A stretch of 64,000 nt of DNA from Halobacillus_B rhizosphaerae (GTDB taxonomy: Bacteria; Bacillota; Bacilli; Bacillales; Halobacillaceae): positions 1 to 64,000 of the forward strand of contig NZ_JAUTWQ010000013.1 in NCBI RefSeq assembly GCF_046719735.1. The letters run 5' to 3'. Within the stretch, counting starts at the first letter, position 1. Every line of letters starts with the position of its first letter. Both the position numbers and the translations under genes were made by a program. The notes under the pieces are model-generated. The model worked only from the letters and a program-made list of their open reading frames with translations, made no database searches and was not told the origin of the DNA. Positions 1-8,954 of the stretch are shown one piece after another.

Positions 1-20
1 CCTACAATCTCAACAAATGT

Positions 21-32
21 CTCGAATTCGAG
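21..32. promoter_or_regulatory. Perfect 12-base palindrome, possible operator
   Basis: CTCGAATTCGAG reads the same on both strands. It resembles the core of the MhqR-type operator seen near 12.72 kb (half-site TCGAGAT). The gene it would control lies outside the window, so the assignment is weak. It has no T-run and is too short for a terminator. Confidence 0.3.
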
Positions 33-107
33 TCTTACACAATCCTGCACGTTTTTGGAAGACTTGATATCGAATTAAGCTCCTAATGTTACACATCTTT
101 CATCCAT

Positions 108-467
108 TCAACTTACTTCAATTACTTCTATTAACTCCTCGTCCGGTCCTTGATAGAAAACGGTACAGTAATTCTTAATACGCAAGGGTCCTTCAACAGG
201 TTCTAACCCTTTACTCTTCAGATTCTTCACCCATACTGCCAGTGCCGTAACCTCTATGGCCAAATGACTCCCAGTATTTCCTGCACTCCCACCTGCTGGT
301 GAAACCAATTCAATTCTTACTTCACCATTTTTCATAAAGACGGCATCCTCACCTTTATCATGAAGCTCCGTCTCTATCTCACAATTAAAAAAATGCTTAT
401 AAAAGTATTTAGATCGAGGAAGACTGCTTACTTCTATTCCAAAATGATGCCATCTGAGGAGCTCCAT
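108..467 (-). CDS. VOC (glyoxalase/bleomycin-resistance) family protein
   Basis: A 119-residue single-domain protein with the VOC pattern: an N-terminal WHHFGIEV strand carrying a possible metal-binding His, a central SHLAIEV strand and a C-terminal ELIEVIEV strand with Glu. VOC proteins are small metal-dependent lyases, dioxygenases or binding proteins, and the substrate here cannot be read. The start lies one base past the stop of the upstream queA-like gene, whose last codons supply the SD (GGAGC). It is therefore the last gene of an SDR - queA-like - VOC operon, which suggests a shared small-molecule or modified-nucleoside function (inference). Confidence 0.8.
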   Translation of the reverse strand: MELLRWHHFGIEVSSLPRSKYFYKHFFNCEIETELHDKGEDAVFMKNGEVRIELVSPAGGSAGNTGSHLAIEVTALAVWVKNLKSKGLEPVEGPLRIKNYCTVFYQGPDEELIEVIEVS

Positions 468-468
468 T

Positions 469-1494
469 TCATTGCTCCAGGATAAGGTTTACGTCCCCAA
501 ACTCATGCCATTTATATCCCATGGAAATTGCACTTTGATAAGCAGTCATTAACTGTTCTTCATTTATAAATGCTTTCAATAAATCAAGATGGCTTGCTTC
601 AGGTTCATGAAAACCGGTCAAAAGTCCATCAACAACGGATAATGAATGTTTTTCATCTACGTAAAGATAGGAAAGATCTTTAAGATTCTTTAGCTCTCCC
701 GTTACATCCGCTGCCGATTCTAACGCTCTGACGACAGTAGTTCCCACGGCTATAATTCTTCTTCCTTCCCTTTTGGCTTGCTGCACAAGAAATTTTGTCT
801 TTTCCGGGATCACATAGGCTTCTGGATGGTAAGACGGATTCGGCCATTGGTTATTTGAATAGTAGCTTAAAGAAGTATGGAGAGTTAAGAAGGCTGTTTC
901 CACTCCTTTTTTTTCAAGTTCAGCTAACTGTTTCCAAGTAAAAGCCCGACCAGCGGAGGTCATCTCCACAGAACCTGGAGAGCAGCTATACACCGTCTGA
1001 TAATCCGCTAATGGCCATGGTTCCTGAATATACTCATAGTAAATCGGTGTTCCATATTTAAAAACAAATTCCCAGAAAGCCAACCCCTTTAGCTCGAAGG
1101 AGAGCTGTACTAAGGGAGTTTCACTGCCGGTTCCTACAATCTGTGCCTCATGGCTGTCAGCAAACTGCACCCGATCTCCCCTTGATAAAGAGGCGCCCAC
1201 TATTAATACTTCCCAAACCGTTTCTTTAATCTTTCTGGCCAGCCTTACTTCAATTTTCTTTTGCTTATAAAATGCAGTTAAACGAGCAGGAATTGTTCTT
1301 GACTGGTTAAACACGAGTACATCGCCTTTTCTCAAATAGGAGCTTATCTCAGGAAACCGATCGTGCTTATATTCCCCAGTTAAACGGTCCAGCACCATCA
1401 TACGCACATCATTCCTTGAGCTGCCGTTGTGTTCCGCAGGACTTGAAGCATGCAAATGTTCAGGAACATGAAACTTCATAGCTGCCTTACTCAT
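469..1494 (-). CDS. Divergent QueA-like SAM:tRNA ribosyltransferase-isomerase paralogue
   Basis: A 341-residue protein of the QueA fold. Canonical QueA transfers the ribosyl group of SAM to preQ1 in tRNA to make epoxyqueuosine. Recognisable family blocks are LRKGDVLVFN followed by a TIPARL-like stretch near residue 55, and IIAVGTTVVRALE near residue 250. Several signature loops differ: the usual APTAGLHFT is EMTSAGRAFTW, LHVGxGTF is LHTSLSYYS, and TNFHLP is TGFHEP. The gene is not beside tgt, ruvB or yajC. The ATG at 1494 overlaps the SDR stop by 8 bases and has AGGTGA as SD, so translation is coupled. Family membership is secure; queuosine function is doubtful because the substrate loops changed. 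Confidence 0.8.
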   Translation of the reverse strand: MSKAAMKFHVPEHLHASSPAEHNGSSRNDVRMMVLDRLTGEYKHDRFPEISSYLRKGDVLVFNQSRTIPARLTAFYKQKKIEVRLARKIKETVWEVLIVGASLSRGDRVQFADSHEAQIVGTGSETPLVQLSFELKGLAFWEFVFKYGTPIYYEYIQEPWPLADYQTVYSCSPGSVEMTSAGRAFTWKQLAELEKKGVETAFLTLHTSLSYYSNNQWPNPSYHPEAYVIPEKTKFLVQQAKREGRRIIAVGTTVVRALESAADVTGELKNLKDLSYLYVDEKHSLSVVDGLLTGFHEPEASHLDLLKAFINEEQLMTAYQSAISMGYKWHEFGDVNLILEQ

Positions 1495-2218
1495 GTTCTT
1501 CACCTGCTTCCACACCACTAAATGATGCCGCTTCAAACCTTTCCCCTGTCCTATATTCGGAAGCCTCAGAAGCAAGGTAATAAAAAACTTCCAGCCGTTC
1601 CTCTGGTTTCGCTAAAGTATAATCACAGTCGGGCACTGCAATGTCATGCATTTCTGTATCCATCTCTCCAGGGTCCACCATATTTATCCTCACGTTGTAA
1701 TCAGCGGCTTCATCCGCCCATGTCTGAGTCATTCCTTCCACGGCAAATTTAGATATCCCGTAAGCTCCCCACTCTGCAAAGCCTGTATGGCCTGCTTCAG
1801 AGGTTATATTAATGATTGAGCCAGTTTTTCTAGTAAGCATGCCTGGCAGAACCCTTTTGGTCACAATAAATGGATTCATGACATTGACCCGCAGCACTTC
1901 TTCAAACCTTTTCACATCGTAATCGAGTAAATATTCTGGTCCGGGTCCAAAAATGGAAGCATTGTTGATCAGCACATCTATCGCTCCCCACTGTTCTTCG
2001 ACAACTGAAACAAAGCGGTCGACGTCTTCAGACTTGACTGCGTCGGCTTGAATCGCAATGACAGCTGCCCCTTCAGCTTCGATCTGTTCCTTTACTTTGA
2101 ACAACTCTTCTTGACCTCGTGCACAAATGGCTAAGCGATTACCTTTCTTTGCAAATCCCAGCGCCAATGCCTTTCCAAGTCCTTTGGAGGCACCTGTAAT
2201 CATAATCGTTTGGTTCAT
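1487..2218 (-). CDS. Short-chain dehydrogenase/reductase (SDR)
   Basis: A classical SDR of 243 residues. It has the dinucleotide-binding TGASKGLG motif near the N terminus, NNAS at about residue 85, catalytic Ser in NITSEAG, and Tyr-x-x-x-Lys in YGISK. Such enzymes oxidise or reduce alcohols and ketones with NAD(P); the substrate is not evident. ATG 2218 was chosen because AAGGGAG lies just upstream and the methionine directly precedes the Rossmann strand. It is the first gene of the operon with the queA-like and VOC genes and overlaps the former by 8 bases. Confidence 0.88.
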   Translation of the reverse strand: MNQTIMITGASKGLGKALALGFAKKGNRLAICARGQEELFKVKEQIEAEGAAVIAIQADAVKSEDVDRFVSVVEEQWGAIDVLINNASIFGPGPEYLLDYDVKRFEEVLRVNVMNPFIVTKRVLPGMLTRKTGSIINITSEAGHTGFAEWGAYGISKFAVEGMTQTWADEAADYNVRINMVDPGEMDTEMHDIAVPDCDYTLAKPEERLEVFYYLASEASEYRTGERFEAASFSGVEAGEEHE

Positions 2219-2360
2219 ATTTATCTCTCCCTTTTTCTTGTTATCCCCATTATAAAAAGGCAGAAGAGTGAAAACATGACCAAAACAGTGTATTTTCATT
2301 TAACCAAATTGGCTGAGAGATTCTACAACATTTGTCGTATTTTATTACCCGGGAAATATT

Positions 2361-4643
2361 TTAGCTTAATATTCGATAATTCCCCCAATCATCCGGGAAA
2401 AGGTTCAAGTATTTAGGTGTCAAAAATCGATCATCAATTAATTGAATGGTCCCTTGATCTTCCTCTGAGCGGATTAACCGCCCTCCTGCCTGAAGGACTT
2501 TATTCATTCCCGGGTACACATACGCATAGTCGTAACCATTCTTTCCAATATTCGAAAAATAGTTCTTAATTAATTCTTTTTCGAAACTCCTCGGAGCCAG
2601 GCCAATCCCTACCACAGCGACCCCATTTAAACGATCGCCGCGCAGATCTACTCCTTCTGAAAAAACACCCCCAAGTACTGCAAAGCCAGCAAGCTGTCCA
2701 CCTTCTACAAATTGCGCAAGAAAATCTTCGCGTCGCCATTCATCCATACCTTGTTCCTGAGCAGCTGTTTCCATTGAAGAAGATTGGCTGAAACGCTCAT
2801 AAATCATATTCATGTAATGATAGGAAGGAAAGAAGAACAAATGGTTCCCCGGATTTTCCTCCACTTGAGTACGGAGCAGTTCTACAAGTTTGTCCGCCGT
2901 TCGCTCTCTATTTTTAAAGCGAGTCGATATTGGCGCGACCACCACATCAATTTGTTCAGACTCGTAAGGGGAGGGAAGTCTTAAAATATAATCCTCTTTC
3001 TTTCCACCCAGCATGTCCTTGTAGTAAGCGAAAGGAGAAAGAGTTGCCGAGAAGAACACGCTTGACCGAAAAGCTTTAGTTGTTTGATGAAGAACATGAG
3101 AAGGATCGAGACAGTACAATTTCACTGTGAAATCCTCATGGCTGTTGGTGCAGATATTTATATAGTGCTCATCAGCTAATTGAAGGATTTTAATAAAATT
3201 CTGAGCAGCGAAGTATGTATCGAGAAGCTGCTCTGATCTCTCTTCTTCTGTTTCATTTTTGAGTTCTTGGTCTGCCTTATCGATAAACCGCTCCAAATTC
3301 TCCTCTAGCTCGCCAGGGATACTTTCCACCGCAAACTCGAGTTCTCTAGCATTCCGTTCGCTTAAAGCATCCAGATCTTTTCTGATTGCCTTCGCTGCTT
3401 GAGCTAATGTTTCATTCAAGGCAACCCACTCTTGTTCCACTTGTTTATAGGCTTGCTGGGACAGACTTGCAGAAAACATTTCACGTGCCCGCTCTACCAA
3501 GTTATGAGATTCATCAATGAGCAGAACCGTATTTTTCTTTTGCTCCGGCAGCAATCTTTTCAATGAAACTCGCGGGTCAAAAATATAATTGTAGTCTCCA
3601 ATAATAACATCCACCACATCAGTAAGATCGAGGGAAAACTCAAATGGACATACCCTGTGTTTTTTTGCATATTCCTCAATAACAGGACGGGTTAATTGGG
3701 TTTCATTTAATAAAACATCTACAATAGCTCCGTTAATCCGGTCGTAGTAGCCATCAGCGAAGGGACAGTAATCCGGCTGACAGATCGTTTCTTCCTGAAA
3801 ACATATTTTGTCCTTGGCGGTTAAAGTCACGGATCTTAGAATAAGGCCGTGATTTTCCATCCGCTTAAGTGCTTCCTCTGCAGTGGCCCTGGTAACCGTC
3901 TTAGCAGTTAAATAGAAGATCCTATCCTGTTCGCGGTCAACCATAGCTTTAATGGCTGGGAATAAGGTGGAAATCGTTTTCCCTATACCTGTTGGGGCTT
4001 GTGCGTATAGATTCCGCTTTTCTTCAATCGTACGATAGACACTTCCTGCAAGCTTGCGCTGTCCCTTTCGATAATCCGGGAAAGGAAAAGAAAGATCTGG
4101 AATTGAATTAGACTTCTGCTCACGGATATGCAGCAGGATTCTCGCATAGGAGGTGTATTCTTTCACTGCATGTTCCATGAATTCCTGTAAGTTTTCTTTT
4201 GAAAATTTATGATAAAATCGTTTTTTTTCACGGCTCTGTTTTTGCACATAAGTAAGCTGGACACCGATGGATTCTTCTTCATGATTCATTAGATAAATAA
4301 ACGCATATCCTTTTGCCTGTGCCCAATATACTGGATAACTTTCCTCCGTAATCTCTTCCAGATCTCTCGCCGTCGATTTAATTTCATCGATGACCACCCC
4401 TTCAGCAGAGGATAAAATACCATCGCAGCGACCATGGATTTTGAGGGAGATTTCTTCAGTGGAATACACATATTCCAGACTCACCTCTTTCTCTTCACCT
4501 TCTTTGTACTCCTTTTGAACTGCCTGGTGAATGGCTGTCCCTTCCGTTAATGTAGAGTTTGATCTGAAGCGATTGTCTATACTCCCTGTGCGGAAGACAT
4601 ATTCCGCAAGTTCTCGAACGGAAATACTCATTTGTTTTTCCAA
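2361..4643 (-). CDS. XPD/DinG-type Fe-S DNA helicase with N-terminal PD-(D/E)XK nuclease domain
   Basis: A fusion of about 760 residues. The first 180 residues form a RecB/Cas4-like nuclease fold with His in GTAIHQAV, Asp in GRCDGIL and the E-x-K catalytic pair in DEIKS. The helicase part follows: Walker A APTGIGKT, a cysteine cluster (CFQEETICQPDYC and a later VCPF) typical of the XPD/DinG 4Fe-4S domain, DESH as Walker B, FSATLS as motif III and QAGGRLIRS as motif VI. The role is likely DNA repair or replication-associated unwinding and cleavage (inference). TTG 4643 follows AGAGGTGG by five bases; ATG 4631 is the alternative. The gene stands alone. Confidence 0.85.
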   Translation of the reverse strand: MEKQMSISVRELAEYVFRTGSIDNRFRSNSTLTEGTAIHQAVQKEYKEGEEKEVSLEYVYSTEEISLKIHGRCDGILSSAEGVVIDEIKSTARDLEEITEESYPVYWAQAKGYAFIYLMNHEEESIGVQLTYVQKQSREKKRFYHKFSKENLQEFMEHAVKEYTSYARILLHIREQKSNSIPDLSFPFPDYRKGQRKLAGSVYRTIEEKRNLYAQAPTGIGKTISTLFPAIKAMVDREQDRIFYLTAKTVTRATAEEALKRMENHGLILRSVTLTAKDKICFQEETICQPDYCPFADGYYDRINGAIVDVLLNETQLTRPVIEEYAKKHRVCPFEFSLDLTDVVDVIIGDYNYIFDPRVSLKRLLPEQKKNTVLLIDESHNLVERAREMFSASLSQQAYKQVEQEWVALNETLAQAAKAIRKDLDALSERNARELEFAVESIPGELEENLERFIDKADQELKNETEEERSEQLLDTYFAAQNFIKILQLADEHYINICTNSHEDFTVKLYCLDPSHVLHQTTKAFRSSVFFSATLSPFAYYKDMLGGKKEDYILRLPSPYESEQIDVVVAPISTRFKNRERTADKLVELLRTQVEENPGNHLFFFPSYHYMNMIYERFSQSSSMETAAQEQGMDEWRREDFLAQFVEGGQLAGFAVLGGVFSEGVDLRGDRLNGVAVVGIGLAPRSFEKELIKNYFSNIGKNGYDYAYVYPGMNKVLQAGGRLIRSEEDQGTIQLIDDRFLTPKYLNLFPDDWGNYRILS

Positions 4644-4823
4644 AAGTTCCACCTCTTTCCAAAAGAGCCGTGCCTTTGCCCCCATGTTTTTTTTAATGCT
4701 GACGAATGTGTATGGGGAATGGTAAGATGTTATAATTAAAGGAAGACCTTTTATTACAATATAGGTACGTTCTTCATAGTATATATTAAGTTTACCTACT
4801 TCTGGACCACAGGTGTGATCATA

Positions 4824-5747
4824 ATGAAAAAAATAATCTGGATCTTAACAGCTATTATCAGTATCTTTTTTATTACAAGCATTACCATTGCTCTTGTCAA
4901 CCATAATAAGGATACCAGCCAGCAAGATCAACCAAACTCTTCTGTTCAAGAAAAACCAAAACCAAAAGAAAAAGAGAACAATCAGCCAAAAGAAAAACAG
5001 CAAGAAGAAGCTAAGAATAATGATGAAGGAACTCTTGGAGAAGGCATTAAAGAAGTGTTCACAGGTGTCATTGAAAGTGCAAAGAATCTTTTTGTCAAAA
5101 ACGACTTGCACATTGTAGCAATGGGAGATTCTTTGACTCAGGGTGTAGGGGATGCGACAAATCACGGGGGTTATGTTGGGATCCTCGAAGAATCGATTAA
5201 TAGTAACGAGAAAGAGGAAGATATTACGATCTCCAATTATGGAAAGCGTGGAAACCGTACGGATCAGCTCTTAGAACGGATGAAAAGTAAAGAAATTACA
5301 AGCTCGCTGAAACAGGCGGATATTGTGCTCATTACAATTGGAGCAAACGATGTTATGAAAGTGATTAAAGGAAACTTTCCCGACCTCCATTACCAGGAGT
5401 TTGTTAATGCTGAGGGAGGTTACCAAGACCGGCTTAACCAAATCATGCAGCGCATCCGCGTTCTAAATCCTGACGTTCCTATTTACTTAATTGGTCTTTA
5501 CAATCCATTTGACTCCTATTTCAAAAGCATTCCAGAGCTCAGTCAAATTATGAGTGACTGGAACCGTATCAGTAAAGAGGTCCTGAATAATTACGACCAT
5601 ACGACATTCATCCCCGTCAAAGACATTTTTTCAGGTTCCGAAGATGAATTATTGTGGCAGGAAGATCACTTTCACCCCAATGAAAGAGGCTATAAAAAAA
5701 TAGCCGAAAGAGTATTAGAGTACATCAAGCCAGAAATCCAGCAATAG
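4824..5747 (+). CDS. ypmR: SGNH/GDSL-family lipase-like hydrolase YpmR
   Basis: A 307-residue membrane-anchored or secreted protein. An N-terminal hydrophobic segment (IIWILTAIISIFF) is followed by a charged Lys/Glu/Gln-rich linker (about residues 30-65) and then the SGNH hydrolase domain. Block I is GDSLTQG with the nucleophile Ser, block III is GAND, and block V is DHFHPN with the catalytic Asp-His. ATG 4824 follows AGGTGTG; an upstream in-frame GTG at 4815 is less likely. It precedes ypmS by 15 bases, the same order as in Bacillus. The natural ester substrate is unknown. Confidence 0.85.
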   Translation: MKKIIWILTAIISIFFITSITIALVNHNKDTSQQDQPNSSVQEKPKPKEKENNQPKEKQQEEAKNNDEGTLGEGIKEVFTGVIESAKNLFVKNDLHIVAMGDSLTQGVGDATNHGGYVGILEESINSNEKEEDITISNYGKRGNRTDQLLERMKSKEITSSLKQADIVLITIGANDVMKVIKGNFPDLHYQEFVNAEGGYQDRLNQIMQRIRVLNPDVPIYLIGLYNPFDSYFKSIPELSQIMSDWNRISKEVLNNYDHTTFIPVKDIFSGSEDELLWQEDHFHPNERGYKKIAERVLEYIKPEIQQ

Positions 5748-5762
5748 TGCAGGTGGTAGATT

Positions 5763-6392
5763 ATGTTTAAACGACTGTTTTTAAATAATAAGTGGAAAAG
5801 CTCCTTTTGGATTTTGGCGATTATTAATGTTGGAATTATTCTTTGGCTGCTTGCTCTCATTTTCTTTCCTACTTCTTATACCATTGTAAATGTAGATAAG
5901 GAAAAAGAAAGCTCTGACGCAGAGTTTACGATCGTATCCACGAAAGAAAATCTCGAACAGCTTGCTAATGAATATTTAAGTGAATTATCTACACAAACGG
6001 TGTTCGATTATTCAATTTCTCTGGATCGAAATGTAACCCTAGTCGGCAACATTAAAGCATTTGACCAAGTCCTTCCGATCAAACTTGAATTAAACCCGGT
6101 TGTCCAAAAAAATGGGGACATTATTCTGGAGCAGAAAAGTATATCGCTCGGCAAACTTCCTTTGCCTAACAAAAAAGTAATGGAGTTTCTTGAGGATAAC
6201 TACAATTTCCCCGACTGGGTCATAGTGAACCCTAAAGAGGAAAACATCTATGTGGCGGTTACAAAGATGGATACAGCCAGCAACTTTAACGTCAGAGTGG
6301 AGCGCTTTAATTTAAATTCCAACCAGCTTGCCTTCCGCATTTCTGTACCGAAAAATTCATTTAACTTTGCGGAAAAGCTTGTTCAAAAGTAA
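5763..6392 (+). CDS. ypmS: YpmS family protein (DUF2140)
   Basis: A 209-residue single-pass membrane protein. Residues 15-37 form the transmembrane helix (ILAIINVGIILWLLALIFF), followed by an extracellular domain of alternating strands containing LPIKLELNP and a C-terminal LAFRISVPK. Function is unknown across the family. It is co-transcribed with ypmR (15-base gap, SD AGGTGG), which suggests a shared envelope role (inference). Confidence 0.85.
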   Translation: MFKRLFLNNKWKSSFWILAIINVGIILWLLALIFFPTSYTIVNVDKEKESSDAEFTIVSTKENLEQLANEYLSELSTQTVFDYSISLDRNVTLVGNIKAFDQVLPIKLELNPVVQKNGDIILEQKSISLGKLPLPNKKVMEFLEDNYNFPDWVIVNPKEENIYVAVTKMDTASNFNVRVERFNLNSNQLAFRISVPKNSFNFAEKLVQK

Positions 6393-6532
6393 TCTAATTA
6401 AAACCGAACGGCCTGCCCATACCCTTACTTATACGTACCAGCTGTAAAGACCTAGAACCTATAGAGGCTGAACTCACAGCGCCAGGACCTGAAGGTGGGT
6501 GTAGCTCCACTCTGCCAAAAGTTAACTAGATT
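6391..6532. other. Unexplained GC-richer intergenic segment bounded by complementary arms
   Basis: The spacer after ypmS is visibly richer in GC than the AT-rich DNA around it and has no plausible ORF. Its edges, AATCTAATTAA (6391-6401) and TTAACTAGATT (6522-6532), are complementary except for one position. Smaller pairings lie inside (GCTGT with ACAGC; GTGG with CCAC near 6497-6510). A strong terminator follows. This is what a structured RNA of about 140 bases would look like, but I do not recognise a known family, and strand and promoter are uncertain. Confidence 0.25.
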
Positions 6533-6544
6533 TAATTACAATAA

Positions 6545-6578
6545 GAAAACAGCTGTCTACAATTGGACAGCTGTTTTC
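6545..6578. terminator. Bidirectional terminator between ypmS and helD
   Basis: GAAAACAGCTGTC and GACAGCTGTTTTC form a 13-base-pair stem around an 8-base loop, with a T-run on the plus strand and an A-run on the left that gives a T-run on the minus strand. It overlaps the last codons of helD and can end both converging transcripts. Confidence 0.85.
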
Positions 6579-8893
6579 TTTTCGTATTTATTTTCTGGCA
6601 CCCTTTCAATAAATGGACTGGGTTCATTTTGGTAAAACACATCTAATACGTGCATAGCTCTTGTACAAGCCGTATAAAGCATTAAACGATCTTCATTTTT
6701 ATAATAGATATCAGAAGAAGCATTATAAACTAAAACACTTTCGAACTCTATCCCTTTGGCTAAATATACGGGAAGAATCACTAACCCCGTCTGAAAAGGC
6801 TGGGTTTCTTTGTATATCAGCCCTGCATGCAAATCTTCCTTAAGATAACTATGAACCGCTCGACATTCGTCAATCGTTTGACAGAGGATGGCTACCGTTT
6901 CAAACCCTTGGCTCAATCGGTGGCGAGCCACCTTCTCAATCATATCCAACTGGGCATCTGCAGAATCAGAATGATAAATTTGTGGACATTCTCCATCTCT
7001 GTTAAACGCCTCGATTTTCTTTCCATCCTCCAGCAGCATCTTTGTAAACTCAACGATTGGTTCAGTAGAACGATAGCTTCTTAATAATTCTTGTTTCACA
7101 GCTTGACCCTGGTGCCACCCTTCAGCTAAAACGGTGGAATATTCTTCGTTATGATTGAAAATAGATTGATGAACATCACCTAGTAATGTGAAATGCGCAG
7201 AAGGGAACATTTCTTTAATATAGGAATATTGGAAAGCCGAATAGTCCTGGGCTTCATCTATGAAAACATAACGGATGTCTGTATTCATTTTTTTCCCTTC
7301 TAGGCGATCCGTTAAGTATAAGTAAGCTGTCTGATCTTCCACCGGCAAGTAATAAGCAGCAAGATTCTCAAGTGTCTTCTCAGCAAAGAATGCCCAGTGC
7401 TCTGGAAGCTTGAGAGAAGCAGGGTTCTGATCAAATAACTGCTTATACATTTTTCTTATATTCATAAACCGAAACTGCTTTACTTGTTTACGAAGCGGGG
7501 CAAGCTTCCTTTTTACCACCAGACTTCTCAGAAACTGTTCTTCTTGAATAGAATCATTAAAGGTTTCTTCATGCAAATTCTGTTTTTGTTCAAGTTTTTG
7601 ATACGCACTCATATAATCATCTTTATCAAGAAGGGCCGCGGCTTCTTCAGGCCAATCTTTTTCTATTTCTTCTGACTCAATATCTTTCAGTTTTTTAAGA
7701 ATCCACTCTTTAACGAGTTCAAGGCGGTTAGGAATCGACATTTGGTCATTAAGCTGATAAAAATAATTATAAATTTCTTTAGCTGTAATCTTGATTTTTT
7801 TACGGAATTTGATATTCCGAAAGATAAATCCTTCTTTTGCCAGTGAGTCAATATACTCATCCAACAGCTGTTTGAACTCTATACTGGACTTAAAGCGAAC
7901 CATCTCTTCAAATAAATGAGAGGCATCTTTCCGTCTGGAAGTTAATGCTTCTTCTACTTGCTGAAATGGGGATTCCAGTGTGTATTCCTGGTCTAGTCGT
8001 TTTTGCACATATTCATAATACGTGGACTGCTGCATGTTTTCTTCTCCTAATTCAGGGAGAACGGATGCGACATAGCTTGAAAACATTTGGTTTGGGGAGA
8101 ATAGCAGAATCTGGTCTGCTGTAATCTGTTTTCTATGCTGATAAAGCAAGTAGGCAATCCTCTGCATTGCTACGGAGGTTTTCCCGCTTCCAGCCACTCC
8201 CTGTACAATGAGCAGTCTACTGTTTTCATTTCTGATAATCGAATTCTGCTCTTTCTGAATCGTAGCTACGATACTTTTCATCTGAGAAGTGGCCTGGCCG
8301 CCAAGGACTTTCTGCAGCAAAGTGTCTCCTATCGTTATCCCCGTATTAAACATCCCCTGAATGACTCCGTTCTGAATGATATACTGCCTTTTTAAAGTCA
8401 TTTCTCCTTCAATATTATCCTCAGGGGTCTGGTATTGCACAGGTCCTGGAGAATAGTCATAGTAAAGACTGGAAACAGGAGCTCTCCAGTCATAAACCAG
8501 AAACTCCTCCTCTTTTTCATCCATTAAAGAGGCAATGCCTATATAGAACGATTCTGTACTGCTGTCCTCCTCCGCAAAGTCAAAGCGGCCAAAATACGGG
8601 GAAGACTGCATTCTCTCTAATAATTTCGCGCTTTTAAAATATTGTCCATGACTTCTTTCTCTCTCTGATAAAAGTTCTGCCTGCTGCTTAATACTAGCGT
8701 AAGTCTCAATAACATCATCAGGTTCATCAATATTCACCGTCACATCATCCCAAAATTTCTTTCTGAGATCGATGATGTCTTCTTTAAGATTAGAGGTGCT
8801 TCCTTCAAACTTCTCTTGTTTTGCAGTAATGACCTCTTTTACTCTCCCTACACGGTCTTGTTCCTGTTTCCAATCTTTATCTTTGGGATCCAT
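6557..8893 (-). CDS. helD: HelD-like RNA polymerase recycling ATPase (UvrD-like helicase fold)
   Basis: A 778-residue protein, close to the length of B. subtilis HelD. A coiled N-terminal arm (residues 1-60, charged) is inserted into the RNA polymerase secondary channel in the known structures. The split superfamily 1 ATPase shows Walker A GVAGSGKT near residue 235, DEAQDYS as motif II, LLRSYRST as motif IV, and the C-terminal YTACTRAM motif. HelD releases stalled RNA polymerase from DNA. ATG 8893 follows GGAGATGGTG; an adjacent GTG at 8896 is the alternative. The gene is transcribed singly. Confidence 0.88.
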   Translation of the reverse strand: MDPKDKDWKQEQDRVGRVKEVITAKQEKFEGSTSNLKEDIIDLRKKFWDDVTVNIDEPDDVIETYASIKQQAELLSERERSHGQYFKSAKLLERMQSSPYFGRFDFAEEDSSTESFYIGIASLMDEKEEEFLVYDWRAPVSSLYYDYSPGPVQYQTPEDNIEGEMTLKRQYIIQNGVIQGMFNTGITIGDTLLQKVLGGQATSQMKSIVATIQKEQNSIIRNENSRLLIVQGVAGSGKTSVAMQRIAYLLYQHRKQITADQILLFSPNQMFSSYVASVLPELGEENMQQSTYYEYVQKRLDQEYTLESPFQQVEEALTSRRKDASHLFEEMVRFKSSIEFKQLLDEYIDSLAKEGFIFRNIKFRKKIKITAKEIYNYFYQLNDQMSIPNRLELVKEWILKKLKDIESEEIEKDWPEEAAALLDKDDYMSAYQKLEQKQNLHEETFNDSIQEEQFLRSLVVKRKLAPLRKQVKQFRFMNIRKMYKQLFDQNPASLKLPEHWAFFAEKTLENLAAYYLPVEDQTAYLYLTDRLEGKKMNTDIRYVFIDEAQDYSAFQYSYIKEMFPSAHFTLLGDVHQSIFNHNEEYSTVLAEGWHQGQAVKQELLRSYRSTEPIVEFTKMLLEDGKKIEAFNRDGECPQIYHSDSADAQLDMIEKVARHRLSQGFETVAILCQTIDECRAVHSYLKEDLHAGLIYKETQPFQTGLVILPVYLAKGIEFESVLVYNASSDIYYKNEDRLMLYTACTRAMHVLDVFYQNEPSPFIERVPENKYEKKTAVQL

Positions 8894-8918
8894 CACACCA
8901 TCTCCCTATTGTTTATAG

Positions 8919-8947
8919 TTGACAATCTAAAGTAACTACGATAAAAT
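8919..8947 (+). promoter_or_regulatory. Strong sigma-A promoter facing right
   Basis: TTGACA (8919-8924), a 17-base spacer and TAAAAT (8942-8947) give a near-consensus promoter with a predicted start near 8955. It lies 26 bases in front of helD in divergent orientation and 265 bases before cysK. A terminator sits about 75 bases downstream of the predicted start. Confidence 0.75.
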
Positions 8948-8954
8948 TAAATTG

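Noticed and set aside
4845..5165. A minus-strand frame of 106 codons inside ypmR
   Set aside because: It is antisense to a well-supported coding region and its hydrophobic composition comes from the complement of Lys-rich codons.
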